Assembly: GCA_023439505.1 (NCBI GenBank)
Contig: JAEXNR010000035.1
Coordinates: forward strand, 1 to 22,012
DNA: 22,012 nt
Reading direction: 5' to 3'
Origin: Bacillota bacterium
GTDB lineage: Bacteria; Bacillota; Clostridia; Lachnospirales; Lachnospiraceae
The position numbers and the translations under genes are program-made. Shown here one piece after another: positions 1 to 7,651 of the stretch (position 1 is the stretch's first letter; every line of letters begins with the position of its first letter). The notes below the pieces were generated by a model. That model ran no database searches, had not been told where the DNA came from, and saw only the letters and a list, made by a program, of their open reading frames with translations.

Positions 1-14
1 TCAGCTCTTGTCAT
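1..14 (-). CDS. 5' end of an unidentified gene cut by the window edge
   Basis: The minus strand reads an AAGGAG ribosome binding site (25-30), a 10-nt spacer and an ATG whose first base is at 14, followed by codons for Thr-Arg-Ala before the window ends. Nothing can be said about the product. It is divergent from the CapA gene, so the A+T-rich stretch between them probably holds both promoters. The call rests only on a good Shine-Dalgarno sequence at the right distance. Confidence 0.4.
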
Positions 15-388
15 TAGTAAAATACTCCTTTGCGAAAAACTTTTCCTATAGTTTATCACAATAAGTACTTTAAAGTCCTATTCTTCAAATTAATTTAGTG
101 CGAAAAATATTTACCTTTCAAAGCTGCCATATAGACTATGATAAAATACCATAAAAGAGCGATAAAACCAGTACAACGTCTATCCATCATATGGGATACT
201 AAATTGATTGAATACCCATGTGCCATTATAATCTTTGTTGATAGGATTTCCAAATATGGGTTTTCTTATTCCTGATTAACCCTGATTTCACAATCAGATC
301 AAATATTTTAAAAAATATTAGAATTATATTTCGTTTTGTGATATGATATTGTAATAAATTGGTAAATAAACCTGTGATTGGAGTCATC
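15..388. other. A+T-rich divergent intergenic region
   Basis: This stretch lies between the minus-strand gene start at the left edge and the CapA gene. I see a small stem-loop (CTGATT 282-287, TCAC loop, AATCAG 292-297) and a -10-like TATGAT at 342-347 that could serve the CapA gene, without a convincing -35 box. No supported gene lies here. Confidence 0.5.
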
Positions 389-1717
389 ATGAATAAAAGT
401 ACGAGAACCATATCCCCCATAACCTACACAAAACCATTCTTCCTGATACTTTTTGTAATTCTGCTTTGTCTGAGCGGCTGTGCCAAACCGGATCATATCG
501 ACCAACGGATCTATGACGGCCATTCTTCGGTATCCTCCCTTTCCGACAACACAGATTTTTCCACTACAACAGCGTTCACTGACCCGGATCCAACCTCACC
601 AGAGAAGATTCCAGGCAGTGCACCAGCCGACTCCCCCACCAAAGCTCCAACTGCTGTCCCATCTTCTACGCCTGTTCCCACGCCCGCCGCCACACAGATT
701 ACCTTGCTCGCTGTGGGTGATAATCTGATCCATACGCAGGTCATTAAAAGCGGAAAACAGACGGATGGTTCCTATCAATTCGATCATCTGTATTCCAATT
801 TGAAAGAAACTATCTCAGCGGCAGATATCGCAGTGATAAATCAGGAAACAGTTTTCGCTGGTAAATCCTATGGGTACTCCGGTTATCCCAATTTTAACTC
901 TCCCACAGAGGTTGGAGATGCGGTCATTAATGCGGGTTTTGATGTGGTTTTGCATGCCACCAATCATGCTATGGATATGGGAGTGAAGGGTATTACGAAT
1001 ACCTTGGCATATTGGAAGCAGCATCCGCAGATCACCGTCGTCGGAATGAATGAGTCCCAGAAGGCCAGAGATATCATCCCTGTAATTGAGAAAAATGGGA
1101 TAAAACTAGCACTGTTAAATTATACCTATGGGCTGAATGGTTATGTATTGCCAAAAAGCAAACCCTATCTGGTAAATCTGCTTTATAAAAATGCTATGAA
1201 AGAGGATATTCAAAAAGCCAGAGAGCTGGCGGATTTTATTATTGTTTTCCCGCACTGGGGCAATGAATATCAATACAAACCCAGTAAGGCACAAGAAGAT
1301 CTCACAACCTTCTTCTACGAGGAAGGTGTGGATTTGGTGATTGGTTCCCATCCCCATGTTTTGGAACCGGTGGAATGGATTGAAACTGTTGCAGGGCACA
1401 GGATGCTGGTATATTATTCTCTTGGCAATTTTATCTCCTATCAGAGAGAGGCCCCCAGAATGTTAGGCGGTATGGCACAAGTCACCATCACAAAGGATGC
1501 GTCCGGCACATACATCAGCGACTCCTCAATCACACCCATCGTCACTCATTTTGAGAATGGATTTGCAGATTATCATTATGCCATCTATCCCTTAGCAGAC
1601 TATACTCCTGCTTTGGCCGGATTGCATAGCGTTACAAAGATCGCCAGCCAGGGGCCCTTTACCTATCAGGGTACTTACGAGCTGGCAAACGATATTCTCG
1701 GGTCATGGTTTCCATGA
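389..1717 (+). CDS. CapA family lipoprotein (poly-gamma-glutamate synthesis/metallophosphatase-like)
   Basis: The product is a 442-residue exported lipoprotein. A basic N-terminus and hydrophobic segment (about 15-30) lead to the lipobox L28-S-G-C31. A Ser/Thr/Pro/Ala-rich linker (about 45-103) follows, then a CapA (PGA_cap) domain from about 104 to 400. The metallophosphatase-type motifs are all visible: GDN at 110-112, NQE at 151-153, ATNHAMD at 190-196, HWGNEY at 289-294, GSHPH at 319-323 and SLGNF at 344-348. In Bacillus, CapA takes part in making or anchoring poly-gamma-glutamate. Stand-alone clostridial copies have no proven substrate, and no capBC genes are nearby, so a cell-surface hydrolase role is equally possible. 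The start is the ATG at 389, with GGAG at 380-383. An in-frame TTG at 359 would add ten residues but has no ribosome binding site. Confidence 0.9.
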   Translation: MNKSTRTISPITYTKPFFLILFVILLCLSGCAKPDHIDQRIYDGHSSVSSLSDNTDFSTTTAFTDPDPTSPEKIPGSAPADSPTKAPTAVPSSTPVPTPAATQITLLAVGDNLIHTQVIKSGKQTDGSYQFDHLYSNLKETISAADIAVINQETVFAGKSYGYSGYPNFNSPTEVGDAVINAGFDVVLHATNHAMDMGVKGITNTLAYWKQHPQITVVGMNESQKARDIIPVIEKNGIKLALLNYTYGLNGYVLPKSKPYLVNLLYKNAMKEDIQKARELADFIIVFPHWGNEYQYKPSKAQEDLTTFFYEEGVDLVIGSHPHVLEPVEWIETVAGHRMLVYYSLGNFISYQREAPRMLGGMAQVTITKDASGTYISDSSITPIVTHFENGFADYHYAIYPLADYTPALAGLHSVTKIASQGPFTYQGTYELANDILGSWFP

Positions 1718-2037
1718 TTTATTCTGGTTTTCGTGATCTTCATCCTCAGCGGGCGCCTGTCAGTTGTTCCTGTCACATAATTCCTGTCAAATGTCACAAT
1801 AAATAAAATAAGGCTGACCAAAAAGGCACATCCTAGTGGACATACGTTTTAGCCAACCTTATCTCTACTTCTACCCTCTTGCTTCCCCGCTCTAAGCCTC
1901 CGGTATAATACTTTCTCCAGTACCAACCTTCTCTAGGGTAACAAATTTTATGGAAAATGTCAATCATATTTTATTTTCAAGTAATATTTTCGTCATATTG
2001 CACTAATTGACAGGTTGGATTTAAGATATAATGCTAC
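1718..2037. other. Intergenic region between convergent CapA and galE genes
   Basis: This gap has no supported gene. It holds the long galE-side stem-loop described separately (1808-1862) and three copies of CCTGTCA at 1756, 1769 and 1783, spaced 13 and 14 bases apart. The remainder is A+T-rich or pyrimidine-rich on the plus strand. Confidence 0.6.
1808..1862 (-). terminator. Long stem-loop, probable galE transcription terminator
   Basis: Arms 1847-1862 and 1808-1823 form a 16-bp stem when read as minus-strand RNA: 13 Watson-Crick pairs and three G-U wobbles. Read as plus-strand RNA, the three wobble positions become A-C mismatches, so the structure is built for the minus-strand transcript. 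On that strand the stem is followed by TTTTATTTATTG. It lies about 175 nt beyond the galE stop codon, giving galE a long 3' UTR. Confidence 0.65.
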
Positions 2038-3051
2038 TTAGCTTCGGTAACCATTGGGGTTGTTCTTCTGCCAGCGGTACGAATCTTCGCACATTTTGTC
2101 GATTCCCCTCTCGGCCCTCCATCCCAGCTCTCCATATGCTTTTTCCGGATCTGCATAGGTAATTGCAATATCTCCCGGCCTCCTTGGGGCAATGACATAG
2201 GGTAGTTCCTTACCGCATGCCTTTTCATAATTGTGAATAATATCTAATACACTATATCCGACCCCTGTTCCTAAATTGTATGTTACCAGTCCGGGATGCT
2301 CCACTAATTTCTCAATTGCCTTTATATGACCAATTGCAAGATCAACCACGTGGATATAGTCTCTCACTCCGGTGCCATCGGGGGTATCATAATCATTCCC
2401 AAAGATATTAATCTTCTCGAGTACACCTGCTGCCACTTTTGCCACGTATGGTACCAGATTATTCGGTATTCCGTTAGGATCTTCCCCTATCATACCGCTC
2501 TCGTGTGCTCCAATGGGATTAAAGTACCTGAGGATGGCAATATCCCATGTGGAATCTGATGCATATAAGTCTCTAAGCATATCCTCTATCATTAACTTGG
2601 TTCGACCATAGGGGTTGGTAGCAGACAGCGGAAAGTCTTCCAGGACCGGAACACTCAGCGGATCCCCATAGACGGTTGCAGAGGAAGAAAATACCAGTCT
2701 TTTCACATTGAATTGTTCCATTACTTCTAACAGTACGATGGTACCGCTCATATTGTTTTCATAATACTTTAATGGAATTTTGCAGGATTCTCCCACTGCT
2801 TTGAGCCCTGCAAAATGAATAACCGCATCAATCTTCTCCTGATCAAAAATTTGTGTCATTGCATCTTTATCTAAAATATCTGCCTGATAGAAGGTGATTT
2901 TCTTGTTAGTAAGCGCCTCTACTCTTTTTATAGCCTCTGTACAGGAATTACTAAGGTTATCTACCACAACCACCTCATATCCTGAATTCAACAACTCAAT
3001 ATCTGTATGGCTGGCGATATACCCAGCTCCGCCTGTTACCAGAATTTTCAT
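2038..3051 (-). CDS. galE: UDP-glucose 4-epimerase
   Basis: GalE interconverts UDP-glucose and UDP-galactose with bound NAD, in the Leloir pathway and in the supply of UDP-galactose for surface polysaccharides. The 337-residue protein is full length for the family. It opens with the Rossmann motif TGGAGYIASHT, where the third glycine of GxxGxxG is Ala13. The SDR active site sits at near-canonical positions: FSSSATVYG (Ser124) and Y148-G-R-T-K152. PYGR, YFNPIGAH, GTGVRDYIHV and the C-terminal NNPNGY are also typical of GalE. I chose the ATG at 3051 because GAGGG (3057-3061) lies five bases upstream. The ATG at 3063 would add four residues with no clear ribosome binding site. galE is a single gene, divergent from the CAP-domain lipoprotein gene. 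Confidence 0.96.
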   Translation of the reverse strand: MKILVTGGAGYIASHTDIELLNSGYEVVVVDNLSNSCTEAIKRVEALTNKKITFYQADILDKDAMTQIFDQEKIDAVIHFAGLKAVGESCKIPLKYYENNMSGTIVLLEVMEQFNVKRLVFSSSATVYGDPLSVPVLEDFPLSATNPYGRTKLMIEDMLRDLYASDSTWDIAILRYFNPIGAHESGMIGEDPNGIPNNLVPYVAKVAAGVLEKINIFGNDYDTPDGTGVRDYIHVVDLAIGHIKAIEKLVEHPGLVTYNLGTGVGYSVLDIIHNYEKACGKELPYVIAPRRPGDIAITYADPEKAYGELGWRAERGIDKMCEDSYRWQKNNPNGYRS

Positions 3052-3295
3052 GTTTTCCCTCATTTCTGCATGTTTATGCCTTATAAATTTCTATTTTCAA
3101 TTTCTATAGCAGTTCTGCTCCCTGTTATTTTACCTCACTTAATTCCATTTGAAAATAGTCAAATTAAAATTATACAGATACTGGAATATTTACCAGTAAT
3201 CCTTATATTTCACTTTATTTCCTGTATGATAAAATCGAAGCATGTGATCTATAATACCCGTCGACTTCTTATGTCTTTCCTGAAAGGGGTTTTCC

Positions 3296-4339
3296 ATGAC
3301 ACGTTTCGTTACAGGCAGATATGTTCTTCTACTGTTCCTCCTCCTTGCGTTATCTCTCCTGACCGCCTGCACTTTTGGCACAAAGGACCCTGCGCTTAGT
3401 ACCTTTTATCCTCAGGAGCCAGCTACCGATGACTCCAAATATTACGGAGTGAAAAATGAACTATCCTCATCTGAACTTCCTGCCCCCGACCCCGGAGATA
3501 ATTTAGAACACCCGTCCCAGGCGGAAACTATCTCTGATTTTATATCTCTTCATGTAAAAAACAAGATTCTTACGCTGGGAGAGGGAATTGATTCATTACT
3601 AGATAAATTAGGTGATCCGAGCCTGATTTTGGATACAGAATATGATTTTGATTTTTACATATACCATAATGACTATACGAAGCTTGTCCTGGTCGCAGTA
3701 AAAGGGGATAAGATTGCCGGTTGGTATACGGATTCCATTGATTTTAATTTTAAAGATATTGCATATGGATCAACCCTCTCTGCGGTGAATAAGATCTTGA
3801 AAACAAATGCTTCTCTAAAGGAGACGTTGGAATACACCTCGGATCATTATACGCTGACCATATTTTTCGATCGTCTGATAACAGAGAAGGTAACGGGAAT
3901 TTTTCTTCTGTCTGATTCCGTCAAGGAGGTTGGATATAATGAAACCATTGCAAAGAATATGGAACTCATCCTTTTTGATCTGACAAACTCCATCCGGGCA
4001 AGAAATGATCTTCCCGTTCTGTCCTGGTCTTCCTCTGCTGCCATTGCAGCCAGAGGGCATAGTCAGGACATGCTGGCTCAGCATTATTTTAGCCATACTG
4101 ATCTTAAGTATAGTTCACCGGGAGACCGCATAAGAGCGGAGGGTATTTATTTTACAACCTGCGGTGAAAATATAATTAAGGGCTACGGAAATGTATTTCT
4201 TTCCTCTCAGGCCTGGTATAATTCCCAAAGTCATCGGGATAACCTTTTGAATAAGCGGTTCCGCCATCTTGGCATCGGGTTTGCATACGACTCCAAGTCC
4301 CCCGATCAGACTTACATTACGCAGAACTACTACCGTTAA
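3296..4339 (+). CDS. CAP-domain lipoprotein, YlbC-like
   Basis: The product is a 347-residue predicted lipoprotein with a hydrophobic signal (10-22) ending in the lipobox L22-T-A-C25. A low-complexity linker follows to about residue 85. An N-terminal domain of the kind found before CAP domains in Firmicutes (about 90-175, starting LTLGEGIDSLLDKLGDP) precedes a CAP/SCP-PR1 domain (about 224-345). CAP signatures are present: H255 in ARGHSQDM, GEN at 290-292, SQSHRDNLL with H313, and YITQNYY at the end. This architecture matches B. subtilis YlbC and its spore- or surface-associated relatives. The molecular function of bacterial CAP proteins is not established. The start is supported by AAAGGGG at 3283-3289, six to seven bases before the ATG. 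Confidence 0.9.
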   Translation: MTRFVTGRYVLLLFLLLALSLLTACTFGTKDPALSTFYPQEPATDDSKYYGVKNELSSSELPAPDPGDNLEHPSQAETISDFISLHVKNKILTLGEGIDSLLDKLGDPSLILDTEYDFDFYIYHNDYTKLVLVAVKGDKIAGWYTDSIDFNFKDIAYGSTLSAVNKILKTNASLKETLEYTSDHYTLTIFFDRLITEKVTGIFLLSDSVKEVGYNETIAKNMELILFDLTNSIRARNDLPVLSWSSSAAIAARGHSQDMLAQHYFSHTDLKYSSPGDRIRAEGIYFTTCGENIIKGYGNVFLSSQAWYNSQSHRDNLLNKRFRHLGIGFAYDSKSPDQTYITQNYYR

Positions 4340-4473
4340 TCTTGCATAATTTTCAAAAATCCCTTATCCTATCACTAGTACAACGTTTCATTGTGCGAAT
4401 AAGGAACGGCAGATGGATTTTCATAGGTGATATTCACGAAAACCCACCGGTTTAGGATAGGAGAAGTAATGGA

Positions 4474-5214
4474 ATGGATCAGCAATTATTTCAAACTGTC
4501 TGTGACGAAATTATTGGTCAGCAGCAGGGATTGAACGGAATCGGTACCCTTGGGGAAAAAACCATTCATAGTGTATTAAAAAATTATTATTCTCCCGATA
4601 TCGCCTGCCAGGAAGTTAAAGTTACTACTTTTGTGGCTGATATCTTTGATGAGAATGGCATCATAGAGATTCAAACCCGTAATTTTGACAAACTCAGAAA
4701 GAAATTGGCAGCCTTCTTACCCATTGCGCCTGTTACCATCGTGTATCCTATCCACAACATAAAATGGATTCGATGGATTAATCCACAAACCGGTGAAGTC
4801 AGTCCTCCAAGGAAATCCCCCAAAGCAGGAAGTCCTTATAGCATATTCACAGAACTGTACAAAATTAAAAGTTTTCTTCACTCCCCCGGCATCAGCTTTC
4901 GTATTGTTTTGATGGATCTGGAGGAGTATCGGTTGTTGGACGGTTGGAGTATGGATAAGAAAAAGGGCGCCACCCATTGTGACAAAATTCCTCTTCATTT
5001 AATCAATGAGCTGATTCTGAAAGAGCCCTCCGACTATGCACTCTTTTTGCCGGATGATCTGCCGGATTTATTTACTTCCGGAGAATATGCAAAGGCGACA
5101 CGAAGTTCTATCAAGCTGGCACAAACTTCGTTACATATTCTTCACTACATAGGGCTATTAAATCGGGTTGGAAAACGTGGTCATTCCTATCTTTATCAAA
5201 GATCTAACAAATAA
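4474..5214 (+). CDS. Unrecognised protein with PD-(D/E)XK-like core and possible winged-helix tail
   Basis: I do not recognise this 246-residue soluble protein. Residues 25-95 show the pattern of a restriction-endonuclease-like core. Glu28 lies in a helix (GEKTIHSVL), then comes a beta strand (EVKVTTF), D56 in VADIF, E65-x-Q67 at the end of a strand (GIIEIQTR), a basic helix (NFDKLRKKL) and a hydrophobic strand (VTIVYPI). The Asp, eight-residue gap and Glu-x-Gln order fits a PD-(D/E)XK active site with Gln in place of Lys. Residues 100-170 are charged, and residues 205-243 look like a winged helix (RSSIKLAQTSLHILHYIGLL, then a basic hairpin). A nuclease or DNA-structure role is inference only. 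The start is the ATG at 4474, with AGGAG at 4459-4463. A nearer ATG at 4469 is out of frame. Confidence 0.8.
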   Translation: MDQQLFQTVCDEIIGQQQGLNGIGTLGEKTIHSVLKNYYSPDIACQEVKVTTFVADIFDENGIIEIQTRNFDKLRKKLAAFLPIAPVTIVYPIHNIKWIRWINPQTGEVSPPRKSPKAGSPYSIFTELYKIKSFLHSPGISFRIVLMDLEEYRLLDGWSMDKKKGATHCDKIPLHLINELILKEPSDYALFLPDDLPDLFTSGEYAKATRSSIKLAQTSLHILHYIGLLNRVGKRGHSYLYQRSNK

Positions 5215-5241
5215 CTGTACCTATTTTACTATAAATAGTAT

Positions 5242-5270
5242 CGATTTTTTTAATGATCTTGTGGTATACT
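5242..5270 (+). promoter_or_regulatory. Extended -10 promoter of the S1-domain gene
   Basis: TATACT at 5265-5270 is preceded by TG one base upstream (TGgTATACT), an extended -10 element. The -35 region at about 5242-5247 is poor, as is common for extended -10 promoters. It lies about 55 bases upstream of the first leader ATG and is the only good promoter match in the gap. Confidence 0.5.
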
Positions 5271-5326
5271 GATCTTATAGGACTTATACATACTATAAGA
5301 AGGAGGTAGAAAGGACATAGAATGCC

Positions 5327-5353
5327 ATGATTGCCCTTTCGCAGAAAACATGA
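5327..5353 (+). CDS. Putative 8-codon leader ORF overlapping the S1-gene start
   Basis: The strong ribosome binding site AAGGAGGT (5300-5307) lies 42 bases before the S1-protein ATG, too far to serve it directly. A second purine stretch (AAAGGA, 5310-5315) is 11 bases before the ATG at 5327. That ATG opens MIALSQKT and stops at TGA 5351-5353, overlapping the S1 start in an ATGA arrangement. An alternative ATG at 5322 gives only Met-Pro-stop. The layout suggests translational coupling or a leader-peptide control. The peptide itself has no recognisable function. Confidence 0.35.
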   Translation: MIALSQKT

Positions 5354-6336
5354 GTACGGAAAACCAAACTACCAACGAAGTAACATCGGAAGAATTAAAC
5401 CCTGAGACAATTCCTCAGCCGGAACCGGAAGTAATCCCATCCATGGATGAATTTAAAGATCAAATCGCGGGTTCCTTCAAAAAGGTGAAAGAAGGAGAGT
5501 TATTAAAGGGAACTGTTATCGGTATCTCTGAGACGGAAGTCACCCTTGACCTGGGCTATTATACAGAGGGAATCATCAAATTAGAAGAATTAAGTAATGA
5601 TCCCAGATTCTCTATCAAAGCGGATATCTCCATGGGAGAAGAAGTCACAGCGATTGTTTTGAACGAAGATAATGGACAGGGTAATATCCTTCTATCCAGA
5701 AAAAGAGCAGACGATATTCTTGCATGGGAAAAATGTACTGAAGCAAAGGAGGAAAAGAAAGTCCTCAAGGTAAAGATTGCACAGGCTGTAAACGGCGGCG
5801 TTGTAACCTATCTGTTTGGTATTCGTGCTTTTATTCCCGCTTCCCAACTCTCCTTAACCTATGTGGAACATCTGGAAGACTGGGTTGGTAAGGAATTGGA
5901 TGTGATTATTATTACCGCTTCCGCCGATGATAATAAGCTGGTACTCTCCGGTAAAGAGGTAGAAAGAGATCTTGCTGCAAAAAATAAAAATACGAAGATT
6001 TCAAAGCTGCAGCGCGGAATTGTAACAACCGGCAAAGTGGAGAAAATCACCCCTTACGGCGCTTTTGTAAATATCGGGGATGGATTATCCGGGTTGGTGC
6101 ACATCTCACAGATCAGCACAAGAAGAATCAAGTCACCAAACGAAGTGATCAAAGAAGGTGATGAGGTCACTGTTAAAATAATTGACATTAAAGAAGGAAA
6201 GATTAGTTTAAGTATGAAGGAAGTGGAAGAGAGAGAGCCTGTTGTAGAGGATCTAGAAGCAGCTCCTTCTACCTACAGTACCGGTGAAGAAGCTACTACC
6301 GGACTCGCAGCACTTCTAAAAAACATCAAATTATAA
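5350..6336 (+). CDS. S1 RNA-binding domain protein (ribosomal protein S1-like)
   Basis: The product is a 328-residue cytoplasmic protein with an acidic N-terminal tail (1-45) and three S1 OB-fold repeats at about 48-116, 132-200 and 220-288. Repeat 1 contains GTVIGISETEVTLDLGY. Repeat 3 is the most canonical, with GKVEKITPYGAFVNIGDGLSGLVH and a KISLSMKEVEE end. Repeat 2 is divergent. Firmicute proteins of this type bind single-stranded RNA and may associate with ribosomes, but they are shorter than the six-repeat E. coli RpsA. No other start codon lies upstream in frame, so translation must begin at 5350 or later, although the good ribosome binding site is 42 bases away (see the leader ORF). 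It is followed by a hairpin terminator and appears monocistronic. Confidence 0.92.
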   Translation: MSTENQTTNEVTSEELNPETIPQPEPEVIPSMDEFKDQIAGSFKKVKEGELLKGTVIGISETEVTLDLGYYTEGIIKLEELSNDPRFSIKADISMGEEVTAIVLNEDNGQGNILLSRKRADDILAWEKCTEAKEEKKVLKVKIAQAVNGGVVTYLFGIRAFIPASQLSLTYVEHLEDWVGKELDVIIITASADDNKLVLSGKEVERDLAAKNKNTKISKLQRGIVTTGKVEKITPYGAFVNIGDGLSGLVHISQISTRRIKSPNEVIKEGDEVTVKIIDIKEGKISLSMKEVEEREPVVEDLEAAPSTYSTGEEATTGLAALLKNIKL

Positions 6337-6369
6337 GGCGTTTTGTACTGCACTTATCCCGAAAATAAT

Positions 6370-6433
6370 AAAGGTCTATGATCCCTTCCCCCGTATCAAA
6401 AGCCAGGTGTGGAAGGATGTCATAGACCTTTTA
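6370..6433. terminator. Bidirectional rho-independent terminator
   Basis: A 12-bp perfect stem (AAAGGTCTATGA 6370-6381 with TCATAGACCTTT 6420-6431) is extended inside by CCTTCC (6384-6389) and GGAAGG (6411-6416). It ends in TTTTATTAATT on the plus strand. On the minus strand it continues into TTTATTATTTTC. It sits between the convergent S1 and alarmone synthetase genes and can stop transcription from both. Confidence 0.9.
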
Positions 6434-6509
6434 TTAATTACACAATCCGTCATGTTCTCTCATAAATACCATAAATTCGTGCCAGAGCTTCTATGGAATA
6501 AGCAGCATA

Positions 6510-7325
6510 TCATACCTGTGAGCGAAAGCCAAACATAAACCGTTTTAGCCCGGACATCTTAGTCTCCGACTTATCCTGTGACTCCTTTGTCTCATCTTTC
6601 TCAGCTTTCTCTTCTTCCTCAACAATAGCACCAAAAGCCTCAGCAACCACTGTCTTATTTTCCCCACTTATTTCCCCGTGATACATTCCAAGCCGGTGCT
6701 GACTGTAATGCTGAATCTCTTCATTTAAGGAAAGCATTTTCTGATCAAGATAGGCCACAATATCAGAACATTCCTTTAACTCCTTACGGATGTGCTCGGG
6801 TGCATTTCCCTCAAATTTATAATAAATCTTATGTTCCAGACTTGCCCAGAAATCCATGGCTATAGTCCGGATCTGAATTTCTACTTTAGTTTCTACCGTC
6901 ATATTTGATAGGAAGACAGGAATGGATATGATCATATGATAGCTGGTATATCCGTTCTCCTTGGGACATATAATATAATCCTTAACCTTTAGAACCTTAA
7001 CATCACTTTGACTGGCGATTAAGTCCGCTATTCTATATATATCCGAAGTAAAGGAGCAAATAATTCGTATTCCTGCGACATCATTTACATATTTCACAAT
7101 GTTATCCACCGTAAGCTCTCTGCCATTATGCCGTAGCTTTTTAGCGATACTCTGCGGTGACTTAATTCGGGAAGTAATATGCTCTATCGGATTATATTGA
7201 TGTGCCAATTTAAATTCATTATTTAGAATCTCTAGCTTTGTATTTATTTCTCTCAGCGCTGCATCGTATAATAAAATTGCATTGCTCCATTCGTCTGCCT
7301 CGTCATAAAACATGGGCAAATCCAT
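6510..7325 (-). CDS. Small alarmone synthetase, GTP pyrophosphokinase (RelA/SpoT synthetase domain)
   Basis: The product is a 271-residue single-domain (p)ppGpp synthetase of the YjbM/RelQ-like group. It transfers pyrophosphate from ATP to GDP or GTP to start the stringent response. Synthetase motifs appear in order: SRIKSPQSIAKKL (52-64), NDVAGIRI (81-88), KENGYTSYHMI (122-132), KVEIQIRT (147-154) and MDFWASLEHKIYYK (157-170). There is no HD hydrolase domain and no TGS or ACT domain. The C-terminal 40 residues are a highly charged Glu/Lys tail ending in a short hydrophobic basic segment, longer than in the 211-residue B. subtilis YjbM. The start is the ATG at 7325, with AAAAGG at 7336-7341. 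Its promoter is listed separately, and the hairpin at 6370 ends it. Confidence 0.93.
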   Translation of the reverse strand: MDLPMFYDEADEWSNAILLYDAALREINTKLEILNNEFKLAHQYNPIEHITSRIKSPQSIAKKLRHNGRELTVDNIVKYVNDVAGIRIICSFTSDIYRIADLIASQSDVKVLKVKDYIICPKENGYTSYHMIISIPVFLSNMTVETKVEIQIRTIAMDFWASLEHKIYYKFEGNAPEHIRKELKECSDIVAYLDQKMLSLNEEIQHYSQHRLGMYHGEISGENKTVVAEAFGAIVEEEEKAEKDETKESQDKSETKMSGLKRFMFGFRSQV

Positions 7326-7411
7326 TTCATCACAACCTTTTGTTTTCGTCTAGTTTGTATATTCTGTATATAAATCAAAACAAATAAATTCATAATTTGT
7401 TCATTATCTCT

Positions 7412-7420
7412 ATTATAGCA
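7412..7420 (-). promoter_or_regulatory. Extended -10 promoter of the alarmone synthetase gene
   Basis: The minus strand reads TGCTATAAT, a perfect extended -10 element (TATAAT at 7412-7417, TG at 7419-7420). No good -35 is seen 17 bases upstream. It would give a 5' UTR of about 80 nt before the ATG at 7325. Confidence 0.65.
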
Positions 7421-7532
7421 TAGAAATATGAACATTTCTTGAAGTTTTCAAATCTTAATTAAAAATTAATAAATACTTTACAAAAGTGCTGGATGATTCA
7501 TTAATTTACCCCTGAAACTTCTCTTGCCTTGA

Positions 7533-7646
7533 TTACCTGTGATCTCCCCAATTACCGGAACTGTTATTTATTTTTTTGTCTTCGTTATTTAAGGGGAGTA
7601 CCGCCTTTCTTAATTCTACAAAATATTGTGATGATGCTTCCGACAT
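7533..7646 (-). CDS. Candidate 37-residue small ORF at the end of the LytTR operon
   Basis: After the DUF3021 stop codon (7652-7654) and a 5-nt gap, an ATG at 7646 opens a 37-codon frame. It begins MSEASSQYFVELRKAVLP, ends GNWGDHR and stops with TAA at 7533-7535. The peptide is hydrophilic, with no membrane segment or signal peptide and no motif I know. A weak purine stretch (AAGAAGAA) overlaps the upstream stop, so it would rely on translational coupling. The frame may be chance. Supporting it are the tight spacing and the lack of any other use for this DNA. Confidence 0.25.
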   Translation of the reverse strand: MSEASSQYFVELRKAVLPLNNEDKKINNSSGNWGDHR

Positions 7647-7651
7647 ATGAT

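Noticed and set aside
359..388. TTG start ten codons upstream for the CapA gene
   Set aside because: It has no ribosome binding site, while the ATG at 389 has GGAG at the correct distance and gives a normal lipoprotein signal.
1756..1789. Three spaced CCTGTCA copies, considered as a repeat array
   Set aside because: The units are only 7 bases with unlike spacers, too short for a CRISPR or a meaningful array.
4362..4404. Stem-loop CCTTAT/ATAAGG with inner GTACAA/TTGTGC after the CAP gene
   Set aside because: The plus strand lacks a T-run after it, and the stem has large interior loops, so I could not call it a terminator.
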